A DNA stretch of 64,000 nt from Bradyrhizobium betae (GCF_004123905.1 NZ_MZXW01000005.1:1-64000); one strand, 5' to 3'; positions 8,109-17,248 are shown, numbered from the stretch's first letter. Notes: generated by a model from the letters alone, not told the origin. Numbers and translations: made by a program.

Positions 8109-9914
8109 CTATCTCCGCCCGAACAGCTTCTCCACATCGCTCAGCTTCAGCTCCACGTATGTCGGGCGGCCGTGGTTGCACTGGCCGGAGTTCGGGGTGT
8201 CCTCCATCTCGCGGAGCAGGGCGTTCATCTCCTCCGGACGCAAGCGGCGGCCGGCGCGCACCGAGCCGTGGCAGGCCATGGTCGCCGCGACGTGCATCAG
8301 GCGACGCTCCAGCGGAAGCGCCTCGTCCCATTCGGCCATGTGCTCGGAGAGATCGCGCAACAAGCCGCCGGCATTGGTCTTGCCGAGCAGCGACGGCGTC
8401 TCGCGCACCGCGACCGCGCCGGGGCCGAACGATTCGATCGCTAGCCCAAACGAGGCAAGCTCTTCACTGCGCTCCAGCAGGCGCTCCACCGTGGCCTCGT
8501 CCATCTCGACGATCTCGGGGATCAGCAGGATCTGCCGCTGCACGCCGTTCGCGGCAAGCGAAGCCTTCAGCCGCTCATAGACAATGCGCTCATGCGCGGC
8601 GTGCTGGTCGACGATGATCAGGCCGTCGCGAGTCTGGGAGACAATGTAGGTCTCGTGGATCTGGGTGCGTGCCGCGCCGAGCGGACGGTCGACGAGGTCA
8701 GCCACCGGCTGCGTCTCGAACCTGATGTCCGCGCTCGGCGCGCCGACATCGAACGCGGTCTGCGCGCGCTCGGCGAAGACAGGCGCGGCCGAGCCTTCGA
8801 ATGACGGCATCGGGGCAGATGGGGAGGCCCGCCAGTCCCAGCTTGCCGGACGCGGCGGCGTGAAGGCGGGGCGGAACGAGGATAATGCGCTCTCGCCGCT
8901 ATTGGCGGCGGTGCGGCGGCCTTCGCGCGCGAGTCCTTCCTTCAGCCCGTGCACGATCAGCGCGCGGACGAGGCCGGCATTGCGGAAGCGGACCTCGGTC
9001 TTGGCGGGATGCACATTGGCGTCGACCTCGCGCGGATCGAGCGTGACGAACAGCGCCAGCACCGGATGGCGGTCGCGCGGCAGATAATCGGCATAGGCCC
9101 CGCGCACCGCGCCCAGAATCAGCTTGTCGCGCACCGGGCGACCGTTGACGAAGAGATATTGCCCGAGCGCGTTGGCCTTGGTCAGCGCGGGCGCCGCGGC
9201 ATAACCGGAGACGACGACGCCCTCGCGTTCGGCATGGACCTCGAAGGCATGGCTGCGGAATTCTGCACCGAGAATATCGCTGAGCCGCGTCAGCCGTCCG
9301 GCGGTGCCCGGCAGGGCGGCAGCCCAGGTCACCGGCGCGCGCTCCTCGCCGGCCAACGTGAAGGCGACGTCCGGCCGCGCCATGGCGAGGCGCCGCACCA
9401 CCTCGCGGATCGCCTCCGCCTCGGTGCGATCGGTCTTCAAGAACTTGAGCCGTGCCGGAGTCGCGTAGAAGAGGTCGTTGACCTCGACCCGCGTGCCGTG
9501 CGCGAGGGCCGCCGGCATGATCTCGGACTTCTCGCCGCCCTCAACCGTCAGCGCCCAGGCATGCGGCTCGCTGGCATGCCGCGTGGTGATCGAGAGACGC
9601 GCGACCGAGCCGATCGAGGGCAGCGCCTCGCCGCGGAACCCGAGGGTGCGGATCTGGAGCAGATCCTCGTCGTCGAGTTTTGACGTCGCATGGCGCTCGA
9701 CCGCGAGCGCGAGATCCTTCGCGGTCATGCCGCTGCCGTCGTCGGTGATGCCGATCCGCCGCCGCCCACCGCCATCGGTGAAGACGTCGATCCGGCTCGC
9801 GCCGGCATCGATCGCGTTCTCGACCAGTTCCTTGACCACGCTCGCCGGACGCTCGACCACCTCGCCCGCGGCGATGCGGTTGACGACTTGCTCTGGCAGT
9901 TGGCGGACGGGCAT
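8109..9914 (-). CDS. mutL: DNA mismatch repair protein MutL
   Basis: 601 residues. The GHKL ATPase motifs are in order: ELVENAIDAG, DDGSGM, and TLGFRGEALPSIGSVA. The C-terminal domain holds DQHAAHERIVYE, which fits the DQHAx2Ex4E metal site of endonuclease-type MutL, and CNHGRP near the end. This is therefore a latent nickase MutL, as in bacteria without MutH. The gene stands alone and converges on rsmD. Confidence 0.96.
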   Translation of the reverse strand: MPVRQLPEQVVNRIAAGEVVERPASVVKELVENAIDAGASRIDVFTDGGGRRRIGITDDGSGMTAKDLALAVERHATSKLDDEDLLQIRTLGFRGEALPSIGSVARLSITTRHASEPHAWALTVEGGEKSEIMPAALAHGTRVEVNDLFYATPARLKFLKTDRTEAEAIREVVRRLAMARPDVAFTLAGEERAPVTWAAALPGTAGRLTRLSDILGAEFRSHAFEVHAEREGVVVSGYAAAPALTKANALGQYLFVNGRPVRDKLILGAVRGAYADYLPRDRHPVLALFVTLDPREVDANVHPAKTEVRFRNAGLVRALIVHGLKEGLAREGRRTAANSGESALSSFRPAFTPPRPASWDWRASPSAPMPSFEGSAAPVFAERAQTAFDVGAPSADIRFETQPVADLVDRPLGAARTQIHETYIVSQTRDGLIIVDQHAAHERIVYERLKASLAANGVQRQILLIPEIVEMDEATVERLLERSEELASFGLAIESFGPGAVAVRETPSLLGKTNAGGLLRDLSEHMAEWDEALPLERRLMHVAATMACHGSVRAGRRLRPEEMNALLREMEDTPNSGQCNHGRPTYVELKLSDVEKLFGRR

Positions 9915-10154
9915 GGGGCCTTGGATCTGGATTCGCTGACGGCGCTATTCTAGGCGGTGTTGCGTCAAAAGCATGTGTTGGGCAACAGGAACGTGGCGCC
10001 CTGGGGAAGAAGGCTATCTATCACATTGAAGATATTGGACGTTCGACAAAATTGCGCGCTGGCCAAAGGCCGATCTTCCCGCTCGGTCCTGATTGTGGGG
10101 TGCCGGGCCGCGGTGTAGCATCGTGAAAAAACGGCAACAGGACGGGAGGACGCC

Positions 10155-10472
10155 ATGTGCCATCTCTTCGCGCACCAGCCCCAACGCGACTATGAATCCC
10201 AGACCCGCTCGTTGCGGATCGGCGGGCATTGTACCTCGATCCGGCTGGAGATGGCGTTCTGGGACACGCTGGAGGAGATCGCGGCCAAGGAGAGCATGAG
10301 CGTCGGAAAATTCCTGACCACGCTCTACAACGAGGTGCTCGACCACCTCGGCGAGGTCAACAATTTCGCCTCGCTGCTGCGGTGTTCATGCCTGATCTAT
10401 CGGTCCAGGAACGTCGCGACGGTGCAGGAATTCAAGGCGGCAGTGGCGCCAATCCTCGACGCGGCGGAATAG
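10155..10472 (+). CDS. ribbon-helix-helix domain protein
   Basis: 105 residues. The segment RSLRIGGHCTSIRLEMAFW, followed by a helix-turn-helix pair (LEEIAAKESMSVGKFLTTLYNEV), matches the alphaproteobacterial ribbon-helix-helix family of PF13467 type. These are small DNA-binding or antitoxin-like proteins; no toxin gene is adjacent. A GGGAGG ribosome site lies ahead of ATG 10155. Target unknown. Confidence 0.75.
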   Translation: MCHLFAHQPQRDYESQTRSLRIGGHCTSIRLEMAFWDTLEEIAAKESMSVGKFLTTLYNEVLDHLGEVNNFASLLRCSCLIYRSRNVATVQEFKAAVAPILDAAE

Positions 10473-10480
10473 CCCCACTG

Positions 10481-10593
10481 TCATTGCGAGGAGCCCGCGA
10501 CAAAATTGCGAAGCAATTTTGCGCTGGTGCGACGAAGCAATCCAGACTGCCGCTGCGGAAAGACTCTGGATTGCTTCGCTTCGCTCGCAATGA
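10481..10593. repeat. dispersed palindromic element, CATTGCGAG type
   Basis: Bounded by TCATTGCGAG and CTCGCAATGA, with a nested pair GAAGCAATCCAGA / TCTGGATTGCTTC and a short hairpin AAAATTGCGAAGCAATTTT. The layout is that of a mobile intergenic palindrome common in Bradyrhizobium-type genomes. It separates two convergent genes and may stop transcription. Confidence 0.75.
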
Positions 10594-10639
10594 CGGGGAG
10601 GGAGCGGTGTGCTCCGGTCCCAGCCGATGACGCCCGACC

Positions 10640-12208
10640 TCAAATCTCCTTCTTCTGCATCGCACCCGAAATGTAGTCCGCCTGCCGGATCGCGAGTGCG
10701 ACGATGGTCAGCGTCGGGTTGCAGGCCGCACCACTGGTGAACTGGCTGCCGTCGGAGACGAACAGGTTCTTGACGTCGTGGCTCTGGCCGAACTTGTTGA
10801 CCACGCCGTCCCGCGGCTTCTCGCTCATCCGGTTGGTGCCGAGATTATGCGTGCTCGGATAGGGCGGCGTCGGATAGGTCACGGTGGCGCCGACGGCGTC
10901 ATAGAGCGCTGCGCCCTGCTTGTAGGCGTGTGTGCGCATCGCGAGATCGTTGGGATGATCGTCGAAATGCACGCTGGCGACCGCCTGCCCGTGCTTGTCC
11001 TTCACGACCGGATCGAGCGTGATGCGGTTGGTCTCCTGCGGCATGTCCTCGCCGACCAGCCACATGCCGGCCATCCTGGGATAGCCGTCGAGCGCCGCGG
11101 TGAACGGACGGCCCCAGGCGCCCGGATTGAGGAACGCCGCCATGAAGGGCAGGCCGATCGACAGCGTTTCCATCTCGTAGCCGCCGACGAAGCCGCGCTT
11201 CGGATTGTTGGCGGCTTCATCACGGACGATCCCGGCCATGGTGGTGCCGCGATACATGTGCACTGACTTCTCGAACACCGCATAGACGCTGCCGGTCATG
11301 TGACGCATGTAGTTGCGGCCGACCTGGCCCGATGAATTGCCGAGGCCGTCGGGGAACATGCTCGAGGCGCTGTTGAGCAGCAACCGCGGGCTTTCGATCG
11401 AATTGCCGGCCACCGCGACAATACGTGCCTTCTGGCGCTGCATCGCGCCACTCTCGTCGGCGTAGACGACGCCGGTGACCTTGCCGCCGGCGTCGTGCTC
11501 GATCTTGACCGCCATGCTGCTCGGCCGCACTTCGAGATTTCCGGTCGCCTCGCCCTTGGGAATCTCGGTGTAGAGCGTCGACCATTTCGCGCCGGATTTG
11601 CAGCCCTGGAAGCAGAACCCGATCTGCTGGCAGGCACCGCGACCGTCGCGCGGCTGGCTGTTGATCGCCATGTTGCCGGTGTGCACGGTCTTGTAGCCGA
11701 GCTTCTTTGCGCCGGCCTCCAGCACCTTGAAATTGTTGTTGCCGGGAAGTCCGGGAATGCCGTTGGTACGGGTCACGCCCATCTTGTTCTCGGCCTTGGC
11801 GTACCACGGCTCGATCTCCGCGAGCGTGACCGGCCAGTCCAGCAAATTGGCGCCGGGAATGTTGCCGTAGGTGCTCTTTACCCTGAACTCATGCTCGTCG
11901 AAGCGGAGCGACGCGCCGGCCCAGTGTGTGGTCGAGCCGCCGACCGCCTTGACGATCCAGGCAGGAAGCCCCGAAAAATCTTTGGCGACGCGCCATGTTC
12001 CGGATGTGGTGCGCGCGTCGGTCCAGGCGAGCTGCGAAAAACTCTCCCACTCGTCGTTGACGAAGTCCTGGTTCTCGATGCGGGGACCCGCTTCGAGGAT
12101 GACCACCTTGACGCCCTTCTGCGCGAGCTCGTTGCCAAGCGTGCCGCCGCCGGCACCGGAGCCGACGATCACCACAACGCTGGAATCGTTCAGATCGAAT
12201 TTTGCCAT
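10640..12208 (-). CDS. GMC-family flavoprotein dehydrogenase (large subunit)
   Basis: 522 residues. The N-terminal FAD-binding GSGAGGGTLGNELAQKG (about 16-32) and the C-terminal GMC segment (NPTLTIVALAIRQAD) show the glucose-methanol-choline oxidoreductase fold; the closest known type is the catalytic subunit of membrane-linked gluconate/fructose/sorbitol dehydrogenases. There is no signal peptide, so export would be by piggy-back with the Tat-exported small subunit encoded just upstream. AGGAGA lies six bases before ATG 12208. Last gene of a four-gene operon whose first gene is a cytochrome c. Substrate unknown: a sugar, sugar acid or alcohol. Confidence 0.88.
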   Translation of the reverse strand: MAKFDLNDSSVVVIVGSGAGGGTLGNELAQKGVKVVILEAGPRIENQDFVNDEWESFSQLAWTDARTTSGTWRVAKDFSGLPAWIVKAVGGSTTHWAGASLRFDEHEFRVKSTYGNIPGANLLDWPVTLAEIEPWYAKAENKMGVTRTNGIPGLPGNNNFKVLEAGAKKLGYKTVHTGNMAINSQPRDGRGACQQIGFCFQGCKSGAKWSTLYTEIPKGEATGNLEVRPSSMAVKIEHDAGGKVTGVVYADESGAMQRQKARIVAVAGNSIESPRLLLNSASSMFPDGLGNSSGQVGRNYMRHMTGSVYAVFEKSVHMYRGTTMAGIVRDEAANNPKRGFVGGYEMETLSIGLPFMAAFLNPGAWGRPFTAALDGYPRMAGMWLVGEDMPQETNRITLDPVVKDKHGQAVASVHFDDHPNDLAMRTHAYKQGAALYDAVGATVTYPTPPYPSTHNLGTNRMSEKPRDGVVNKFGQSHDVKNLFVSDGSQFTSGAACNPTLTIVALAIRQADYISGAMQKKEI

Positions 12209-12237
12209 ATGCGTTCTCCTGAACCGTTGTCTGGTCT

Positions 12238-12786
12238 TTAAGCCTTCGGCAGCCAGTCGATGTCGGCGAAGCCGCGGTTGATGTAGCCGCCGTGCTCGGC
12301 GGAGGATCCCTCGTAGCCGAACCGCGGCCAGACCTCTTTCTGGTTGTAGAGCGACACAATGAGGTCGCCGCGCACCTTCTGGAAGAAGTCGCTTCCCTCG
12401 ATCTCCTTCAGCAACACCACGCGATCGGCTTCCCAGGGCACTTCGGCATAGGGCGTCTTGTGACGATCGCGCGCGTTCTGATCGAGCCGCGCGATGCCAT
12501 CGCTGATCAGCGACTTGACGGCGGGATCTTTCGCCGCCTTACCGTCCCACGGCTTGATCGCGGTGATGTAGTAGCTGTCGCCGAGCACATCGTGCGGATA
12601 GATGTCGCGCGCGACCTTCAGCAGTGTCTTCATCGTCGCGGGCGAGAGTGCGCTCGCGTCATCGGCCCAGGCGTCCTCGATACTCACAGTGACGCTTGTC
12701 GCGACAGCGACGACCGGCACGGCGGTGGCCGCACCCTTGAGAAAGACACGGCGACTGTGCTTGCTTCGGCGATCGACTTCTCTCAT
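12238..12786 (-). CDS. gluconate 2-dehydrogenase subunit 3 family protein, Tat signal
   Basis: 182 residues with a twin-arginine signal (RRVFLKG at 12-18, then a hydrophobic stretch to about residue 40). The rest matches the small subunit that partners GMC dehydrogenases and carries them through the Tat pathway. GGAGGAA precedes ATG 12786. It lies 29 bp upstream of the GMC gene, so the two are translated together. Confidence 0.88.
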   Translation of the reverse strand: MREVDRRSKHSRRVFLKGAATAVPVVAVATSVTVSIEDAWADDASALSPATMKTLLKVARDIYPHDVLGDSYYITAIKPWDGKAAKDPAVKSLISDGIARLDQNARDRHKTPYAEVPWEADRVVLLKEIEGSDFFQKVRGDLIVSLYNQKEVWPRFGYEGSSAEHGGYINRGFADIDWLPKA

Positions 12787-12822
12787 GGCATTCCTCCGTA
12801 GATTTGATTTTATGATTTTCGT

Positions 12823-13218
12823 TCAGTTGAAACGTCCGCCCCGCTGGATCACCTCGATCTTGTAGCCGTCGGGATCGCTGACGAAGAAGAAGCGCGCCAG
12901 CGTTTTGCCGTCGTGCTTGAAGTCGCGCAGCGGCCCCGGTGCGAGCTTTTCGCGCTCGAAGCGGACGTGTTCGGCATCGAGGTCCTCGACCACCACGGCG
13001 AGATGTCCGTAGCCGTCACCGAGCGCGTACGGTTCCTTGCGATCGAAGTTGACCGTCAGCTCCAACTCGAAAGGTGAGGACGGGTGACGCAGATAGATCA
13101 GGGCAAAGTCGGAAAACTTCAGGTAGTCGGCGACTTCGAGGCCGAAGGCGCGCCGGTAGAAGTCGAGCGAACGCGCCTCGTCGCACACGCGGATCATGGA
13201 ATGAACGGGCTTTGCCAT
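12823..13218 (-). CDS. VOC (glyoxalase/bleomycin-resistance fold) protein
   Basis: 131 residues with the glyoxalase I-like pattern: KPVHSMIRVCDEARSLDFY at the start, an internal ELTVNFDR...YGLGxGYGHLAV-like second strand set, and SDPDGYKIEVIQRG at the end. His and Glu metal ligands of lactoylglutathione lyase are in place (H5, E54, H72 or near). It is wedged between the cytochrome c and Tat-subunit genes, with its ATG directly abutting the cytochrome stop. It may remove a reactive aldehyde made by the dehydrogenase, or epimerise its substrate. Confidence 0.8.
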   Translation of the reverse strand: MAKPVHSMIRVCDEARSLDFYRRAFGLEVADYLKFSDFALIYLRHPSSPFELELTVNFDRKEPYALGDGYGHLAVVVEDLDAEHVRFEREKLAPGPLRDFKHDGKTLARFFFVSDPDGYKIEVIQRGGRFN

Positions 13219-13605
13219 TCAGTTCTGCTCCTTCAAATAGGCGATGATGGCCGCGCGCGTCTCCGGCTTGGCCTGCCGGTAGACCATGGTCGCGCCGGGA
13301 ATGACGGCTTGCGGATTGCTCAGCCAGGCATCGAGTCTGGTCTCGTCCCAGGCGAAGTCGGCTTTCGCGAGGGGGTCCGAATAATGAAAGCCTTCGACCT
13401 TGCCGGCGGGGCGGCCCACGATCTTGACCAGCGGCGGGCCTTGCCGCACCGGTTCCGACAGGCTCAGTGTGTGGCACACTGCGCATTGCTGCTTAAACAG
13501 AGTCGCGCCATCCGGCGGCTTTGCAGCCGGCAAGGGCATTTGCGCATCAGCAACGCGCACCATCAGCACCATCGCGGTGCACAACCCCAGCACGATCGCG
13601 CGCAT
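13219..13605 (-). CDS. periplasmic class I cytochrome c
   Basis: Haem motif CAVCH (C41, C44, H45 counted from ATG 13605) and a later Met ligand in IPGATMVYR. The N-terminus MRAIVLGLCTAMVLMVRVADA is a Sec signal with cleavage near ADA-Q. The frame is open to a TTG at 13641, and ATG 13629 is an alternative start. The mature protein, about 105 residues, resembles c-type cytochromes that accept electrons from dehydrogenases. It heads the operon cytochrome-VOC-small subunit-GMC and is presumably the electron acceptor for the flavoprotein. Confidence 0.85.
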   Translation of the reverse strand: MRAIVLGLCTAMVLMVRVADAQMPLPAAKPPDGATLFKQQCAVCHTLSLSEPVRQGPPLVKIVGRPAGKVEGFHYSDPLAKADFAWDETRLDAWLSNPQAVIPGATMVYRQAKPETRAAIIAYLKEQN

Positions 13606-13913
13606 CGCCAAGAATCCGCCCATCCACATCAACGTGTGCAAATTCTAGGCGGCGGCAAAGATGCGGTGGTAGTAGCGGGCTGTTTCCCTGCGCGCCGAGA
13701 TGCTTGAAATCGCGTGTTGTTGTTCCGCGCTGCCTTATATGCGGAGCACAATTCCGCGAAACCGCCGCCAAATCCCTAAACGATCACCACACCATGCGCA
13801 TTGCATGACGGTTGCGCCGCTTGAACTCTCGACGCGATGCAATGGCCAGGTAGCGGACGAGCGGCGTCGCGACTCGCCGCGCCATTCATCGCGAAAAAAT
13901 CCAGGAGAATTGG

Positions 13914-14222
13914 ATGAAGTTGGTGAAGACCTCTGCAATCGCATGCGCTCTCTCGGCCCTCATTGTGACACCCGTTCTCGCGCAAGGTACGTCGTCCGGT
14001 GTCAAGCCAAGCGGCACCGTGCAAAGCAAACCCATGCAAGGCAACACGATGGGCAGCGGCGACGAGGAGATGAGCGCCCAGCCGGGCACGGCGGGCGAGA
14101 CGCCGGGCATGAAGTCGACCAAGGGCACCAGGGGCACGGTCGGCACCACGGGCAGCGCGGCACACAAGGGCACCGCCGACGATGCCGCGACGGGCGGTGC
14201 CGCCACGGGCAAGCGCTACTAG
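13914..14222 (+). CDS. small exported Gly/Thr/Lys-rich protein
   Basis: 102 residues. A Sec signal (MKLVKTSAIACALSALIVTP, cut after VLA) precedes a mature part of only about 78 residues, made almost entirely of G, T, S, K, A and M with no predicted fold. CAGGAG sits seven bases ahead of ATG 13914, and a strong terminator follows at once, so it is an independent unit. Function unknown; such proteins are common in rhizobia. Confidence 0.75.
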   Translation: MKLVKTSAIACALSALIVTPVLAQGTSSGVKPSGTVQSKPMQGNTMGSGDEEMSAQPGTAGETPGMKSTKGTRGTVGTTGSAAHKGTADDAATGGAATGKRY

Positions 14223-14242
14223 TCCCGCCGGAGAAACGGCAG

Positions 14243-14274
14243 AACTCCGGTCGCCCCCGCGGCCGGAGTTTTTT
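14243..14274 (+). terminator. rho-independent terminator after the small exported protein
   Basis: AACTCCGG (14243-14250) pairs with CCGGAGTT (14263-14270), followed by TTTTTT. It begins 21 bp after the stop codon and ends 13 bp before the convergent arfB stop. Confidence 0.85.
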
Positions 14275-14286
14275 CAGCTGCGTCTG

Positions 14287-14703
14287 CTAATCGTCGAAGC
14301 GGACGCCGCGCTTCGACTTGACGTCGCCGCGGCGCTTCTTGCCGTCGAGCCGGCGCTGCTTGGAGGCGAAGGTCGGCCGCGTCGCGCGCCGCGGCGTCGG
14401 CCGGATCATCGCCTCGGTCAGGATATCGACGAGCCGGTCGATGGCGTCCTGCCGGTTGCGTTCCTGGGTGCGGAAGCGCTGGGCGTGGATCACGATCACG
14501 CCGTCCTTGGTCATGCGCTGGCCCGCGATGCGGGCGAGCCGGATCGTCGCATCCTCCGGGATGGTCAGCTTGCTTGTGTCGAAGCGCAACTGGGCCGAGG
14601 TCGAGACCTTGTTGACGTTCTGCCCGCCCGGGCCGGAGGCGCGGACAAAAACAATCTCGATGTCGTCCTCGTCGATGACGAGATCGCGGGATATCCGCAG
14701 CAT
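14287..14703 (-). CDS. arfB: alternative ribosome-rescue peptidyl-tRNA hydrolase
   Basis: 138 residues from ATG 14703. The GGQ catalytic loop is in ASGPGGQNVNKVSTSAQLRF, and a lysine/arginine-rich tail (FASKQRRLDGKKRRGDVKSK) ends the protein; that tail enters the mRNA channel of stalled ribosomes in ArfB (YaeJ). It releases peptides from ribosomes stuck on non-stop messages. The upstream in-frame stretch to 14970 is unrelated in composition. Confidence 0.93.
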   Translation of the reverse strand: MLRISRDLVIDEDDIEIVFVRASGPGGQNVNKVSTSAQLRFDTSKLTIPEDATIRLARIAGQRMTKDGVIVIHAQRFRTQERNRQDAIDRLVDILTEAMIRPTPRRATRPTFASKQRRLDGKKRRGDVKSKRGVRFDD

Positions 14704-14779
14704 GATGGCACCACAATCAGTGTTCAGGGAGGAATCAGGCGGGCGCCAATCTAGCCGATCCCTTCGTCGTTTGCCCCCG

Positions 14780-14801
14780 GGGGCTGGCGGCGGCCAGCCC
14801 C
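14780..14801 (-). terminator. strong hairpin downstream of the RTX protease
   Basis: GGGGCTGGC pairs perfectly with GCCAGCCCC around a 4-base loop. It lies about 90 bp past the stop of the leftward protease gene. There is no U-run, so termination is only likely; it may also insulate arfB. Confidence 0.4.
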
Positions 14802-14888
14802 TTAAACAGTCAGGTGCGAGCTGGCGGCGCCGGCCTTGACGGCCGACCCCACGAAGAGCCCCCGACCGCTCCGTCACCGCTCGACGCG

Positions 14889-17051
14889 TCAAATATACAA
14901 ATGCCAGTTCGCCGCGTCGTAGGTGACGAACTGCGCGTTCGCCGCCACCTGGGTGCCGTCCATCACCCATGATGCGACGCCGTGGGTGTTACTGTTCTCG
15001 AACACGAGGTCGGATTTCCCGTCGCCGCTGACGTCGCGCACGGCGTCGAAGTGCCAGCCGGCAGCGGCGTTGACGGTCCCGATCTGCCCACCGTCGGTGA
15101 CCTGGGTGCCGTTCATCTGCCAGGTCGCGACGCCGTGGGTGGTATCGTTGAGGAAGAGCAGGTCGGTCTTGCCGTCGCCGTTGAAGTCGCCGGTATCCTG
15201 GAAGTGCCAGCCGGCGGCCGCGTTGATGACGCCGATCTGGGGGGAGTCCGTGATCCGGTTGCCGTCCATCTGCCAGATCGCGACACCGTGGGTGGTGTCG
15301 TTGAGGAACAGGAGATCGGTCTTTCCGTCGCCGTTGAAATCGCCCGTCGAGGTGAAGTGCCAGCCGGCGGCGGCGTTGACGGTGCCGATCTGCCCACCGT
15401 CGGTGACCTGGGTGCCGTTCATCTGCCAGATTGCGACGCCGTGGGTTGCGGCGTTCGAGAACAGCAGATCGGTCTTGCCGTCGCCATTGAAATCGCCGGT
15501 GCCGGTATAGGCCCATCCGGCAGCCACGATGCCGATCTGCGGCGCCGCCGTCACCTGCGTGCCGTCGATCTGCCAGATCGCGACGCCGTGGGTCGTGGCG
15601 TTCTGAAACAGCAGGTCGGATTTGCCGTCGCCGTTGAAATCACCGGTGCCGGTGTAGCTCCATCCGCTCGCGGCGTTATAGGTCCCGATCTGCGGGCTGG
15701 CCAAGATCGTGTTGCCGTCCATCTGCCACTCGGCGATGCCATGGGTCGACGAATTGATGAACAGCATGTCGGCCTTGCCGTCGCCGTTGAAGTCGGCGTT
15801 GCCGATATAGTTCCAGCCGGCCGCGCCGTTGATGGTGCCGACTAGCAGATTGGCCGATAGCTGGGTGCCGTTCATCTGCCACTGATAGACGGTGTGGGCG
15901 GCGTTGTTGATCAGCAGCATGTCGCTTCGGGCGTCGCCGTTGAAATCGTTCACCGCCTTGTTCACCACGCCGACGAAATCGTCGCGGTCCAGAGTGGCCT
16001 TGGTGACGTTCTGGAGCGTTAGGGTCTCTCCGCTCGCAAAGCTGAGCACCGTGTCGGCGCCGACCTGGGCCGCCTGTCCCAAGGCATGTGCGAGGGTGGT
16101 ATGAAATGCGGTCAGGTCGATCCGGTCGTCGGTGTGTGCGCCGGCGACGAAATCGGTGATGGTGTCGGAGCCGTCGCCAGGGTTGAACACGAAGAGGTCG
16201 TTGCCTGCGCCGCCGGTCAGTATGTCGTTGCCGACGCCTCCCGCCAGAACGTCGTTGCCGACCTCCCCCCGCAGATGATCGTCGCCACCGCCGCCGTAGA
16301 TCACGTCGTTCAGTTCGGTGCCGAGAATCCACTCTCCCACACCGCTGCCCATAAAGGTGACGGTCTGGGTCGCAGCATTGTAGCTGTGGCTGATGTCGCT
16401 CGTGCCGTAATAGTATTGCGACGCGGCGACATCGACCGTCCCCAGCGAAACCGTCGTATCCGGACGATTATACGACATGACCGTGTAGCTGCTATTGTCG
16501 TGGGCGGGGTCAATCGTCGGCGAGCCTTCGAATGGATGCTTGAATCCGAGCGCGTGTCCGATTTCGTGAAGCGTGACTGAATATCCTCGATGACCGGGCG
16601 CCATGATTGCATCATTGCCCGCGTAGTAATTGGCGTTGAGGAAAACGTCGCCGCCGATATTGTTGTAGGCAGGAAAGTAGGTCGGAGTACCTCCGACGTT
16701 GATGAATTGGTACCCGGGATAGTAGCCGTATCCGCTGGCCTGTTGGCCGACCGAATTGAGCACTCCGGACATGTCGTACATGTTGAAGCGGATCTGACCG
16801 CCCACCGCCTCAGGGACTTCGATGAATGAGATTCCGCTGGCCGCCGCCCAAACGCCCAGCGCCTGGCGGATACCGTCTTTCTGGGCGTCGGAAAAAGCCG
16901 AAAAGCCCGGTCGCGCCGTCGTGTCGTAGGCTGCGGGAGCAGAGTTGAAGCTGAAGGTGACGACGACTGCGGTGCCGAGCGGTGCGTCGGTATTCCAGCG
17001 CGAGAATTGTTGCGTCCCCGTGATGGAGAGAACGTCGTTGTCGACGGCCAT
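14889..17051 (-). CDS. serralysin-like RTX zinc metalloprotease with VCBS/FG-GAP repeats
   Basis: 720 residues from ATG 17051 (AGGAG six bases upstream). Residues 161-172 hold HEIGHALGFKH: zinc ligands H162, H166, H172 and catalytic E163; the Met-turn VMSYN is near 191-195, so this is an M10 metzincin. RTX calcium-binding nonapeptides (GGxGNDxLxGGxGND) occupy about 240-300. Then come seven repeats beginning DFNGDGKSDLLF-, about 51 residues apart, of the VCBS/FG-GAP type. There is no N-terminal signal, as expected for type I secretion, but no secretion genes or inhibitor are in the window. Confidence 0.9.
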   Translation of the reverse strand: MAVDNDVLSITGTQQFSRWNTDAPLGTAVVVTFSFNSAPAAYDTTARPGFSAFSDAQKDGIRQALGVWAAASGISFIEVPEAVGGQIRFNMYDMSGVLNSVGQQASGYGYYPGYQFINVGGTPTYFPAYNNIGGDVFLNANYYAGNDAIMAPGHRGYSVTLHEIGHALGFKHPFEGSPTIDPAHDNSSYTVMSYNRPDTTVSLGTVDVAASQYYYGTSDISHSYNAATQTVTFMGSGVGEWILGTELNDVIYGGGGDDHLRGEVGNDVLAGGVGNDILTGGAGNDLFVFNPGDGSDTITDFVAGAHTDDRIDLTAFHTTLAHALGQAAQVGADTVLSFASGETLTLQNVTKATLDRDDFVGVVNKAVNDFNGDARSDMLLINNAAHTVYQWQMNGTQLSANLLVGTINGAAGWNYIGNADFNGDGKADMLFINSSTHGIAEWQMDGNTILASPQIGTYNAASGWSYTGTGDFNGDGKSDLLFQNATTHGVAIWQIDGTQVTAAPQIGIVAAGWAYTGTGDFNGDGKTDLLFSNAATHGVAIWQMNGTQVTDGGQIGTVNAAAGWHFTSTGDFNGDGKTDLLFLNDTTHGVAIWQMDGNRITDSPQIGVINAAAGWHFQDTGDFNGDGKTDLLFLNDTTHGVATWQMNGTQVTDGGQIGTVNAAAGWHFDAVRDVSGDGKSDLVFENSNTHGVASWVMDGTQVAANAQFVTYDAANWHLYI

Positions 17052-17248
17052 GGCGGCTCCTGCTTCTGGAGCCGGACACAATTTTCCCCGCGACAGGTAT
17101 CAGCCTGTCGCAAGCGCTCCCCAACTCCCCGCGGGGACGATATTAAGCCTCATTTCCGGAGTCAATCGCGCCGCGCGCGGGATGTCATCGTACACCCTGC
17201 GTTGTGATGCGAGCTCGCGGGCGCAGGAGCAGCCCGCTTTGCCTCAGC

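Noticed and set aside
10155..10472. Toxin-antitoxin system based on the ribbon-helix-helix protein
   Set aside because: No partner toxin frame lies next to it; mutL and a palindromic element flank it.
15061..15960. CRISPR-like regular repetition
   Set aside because: The periodicity of about 153 bp codes for protein repeats (VCBS type) and has no short palindromic repeats with unique spacers.
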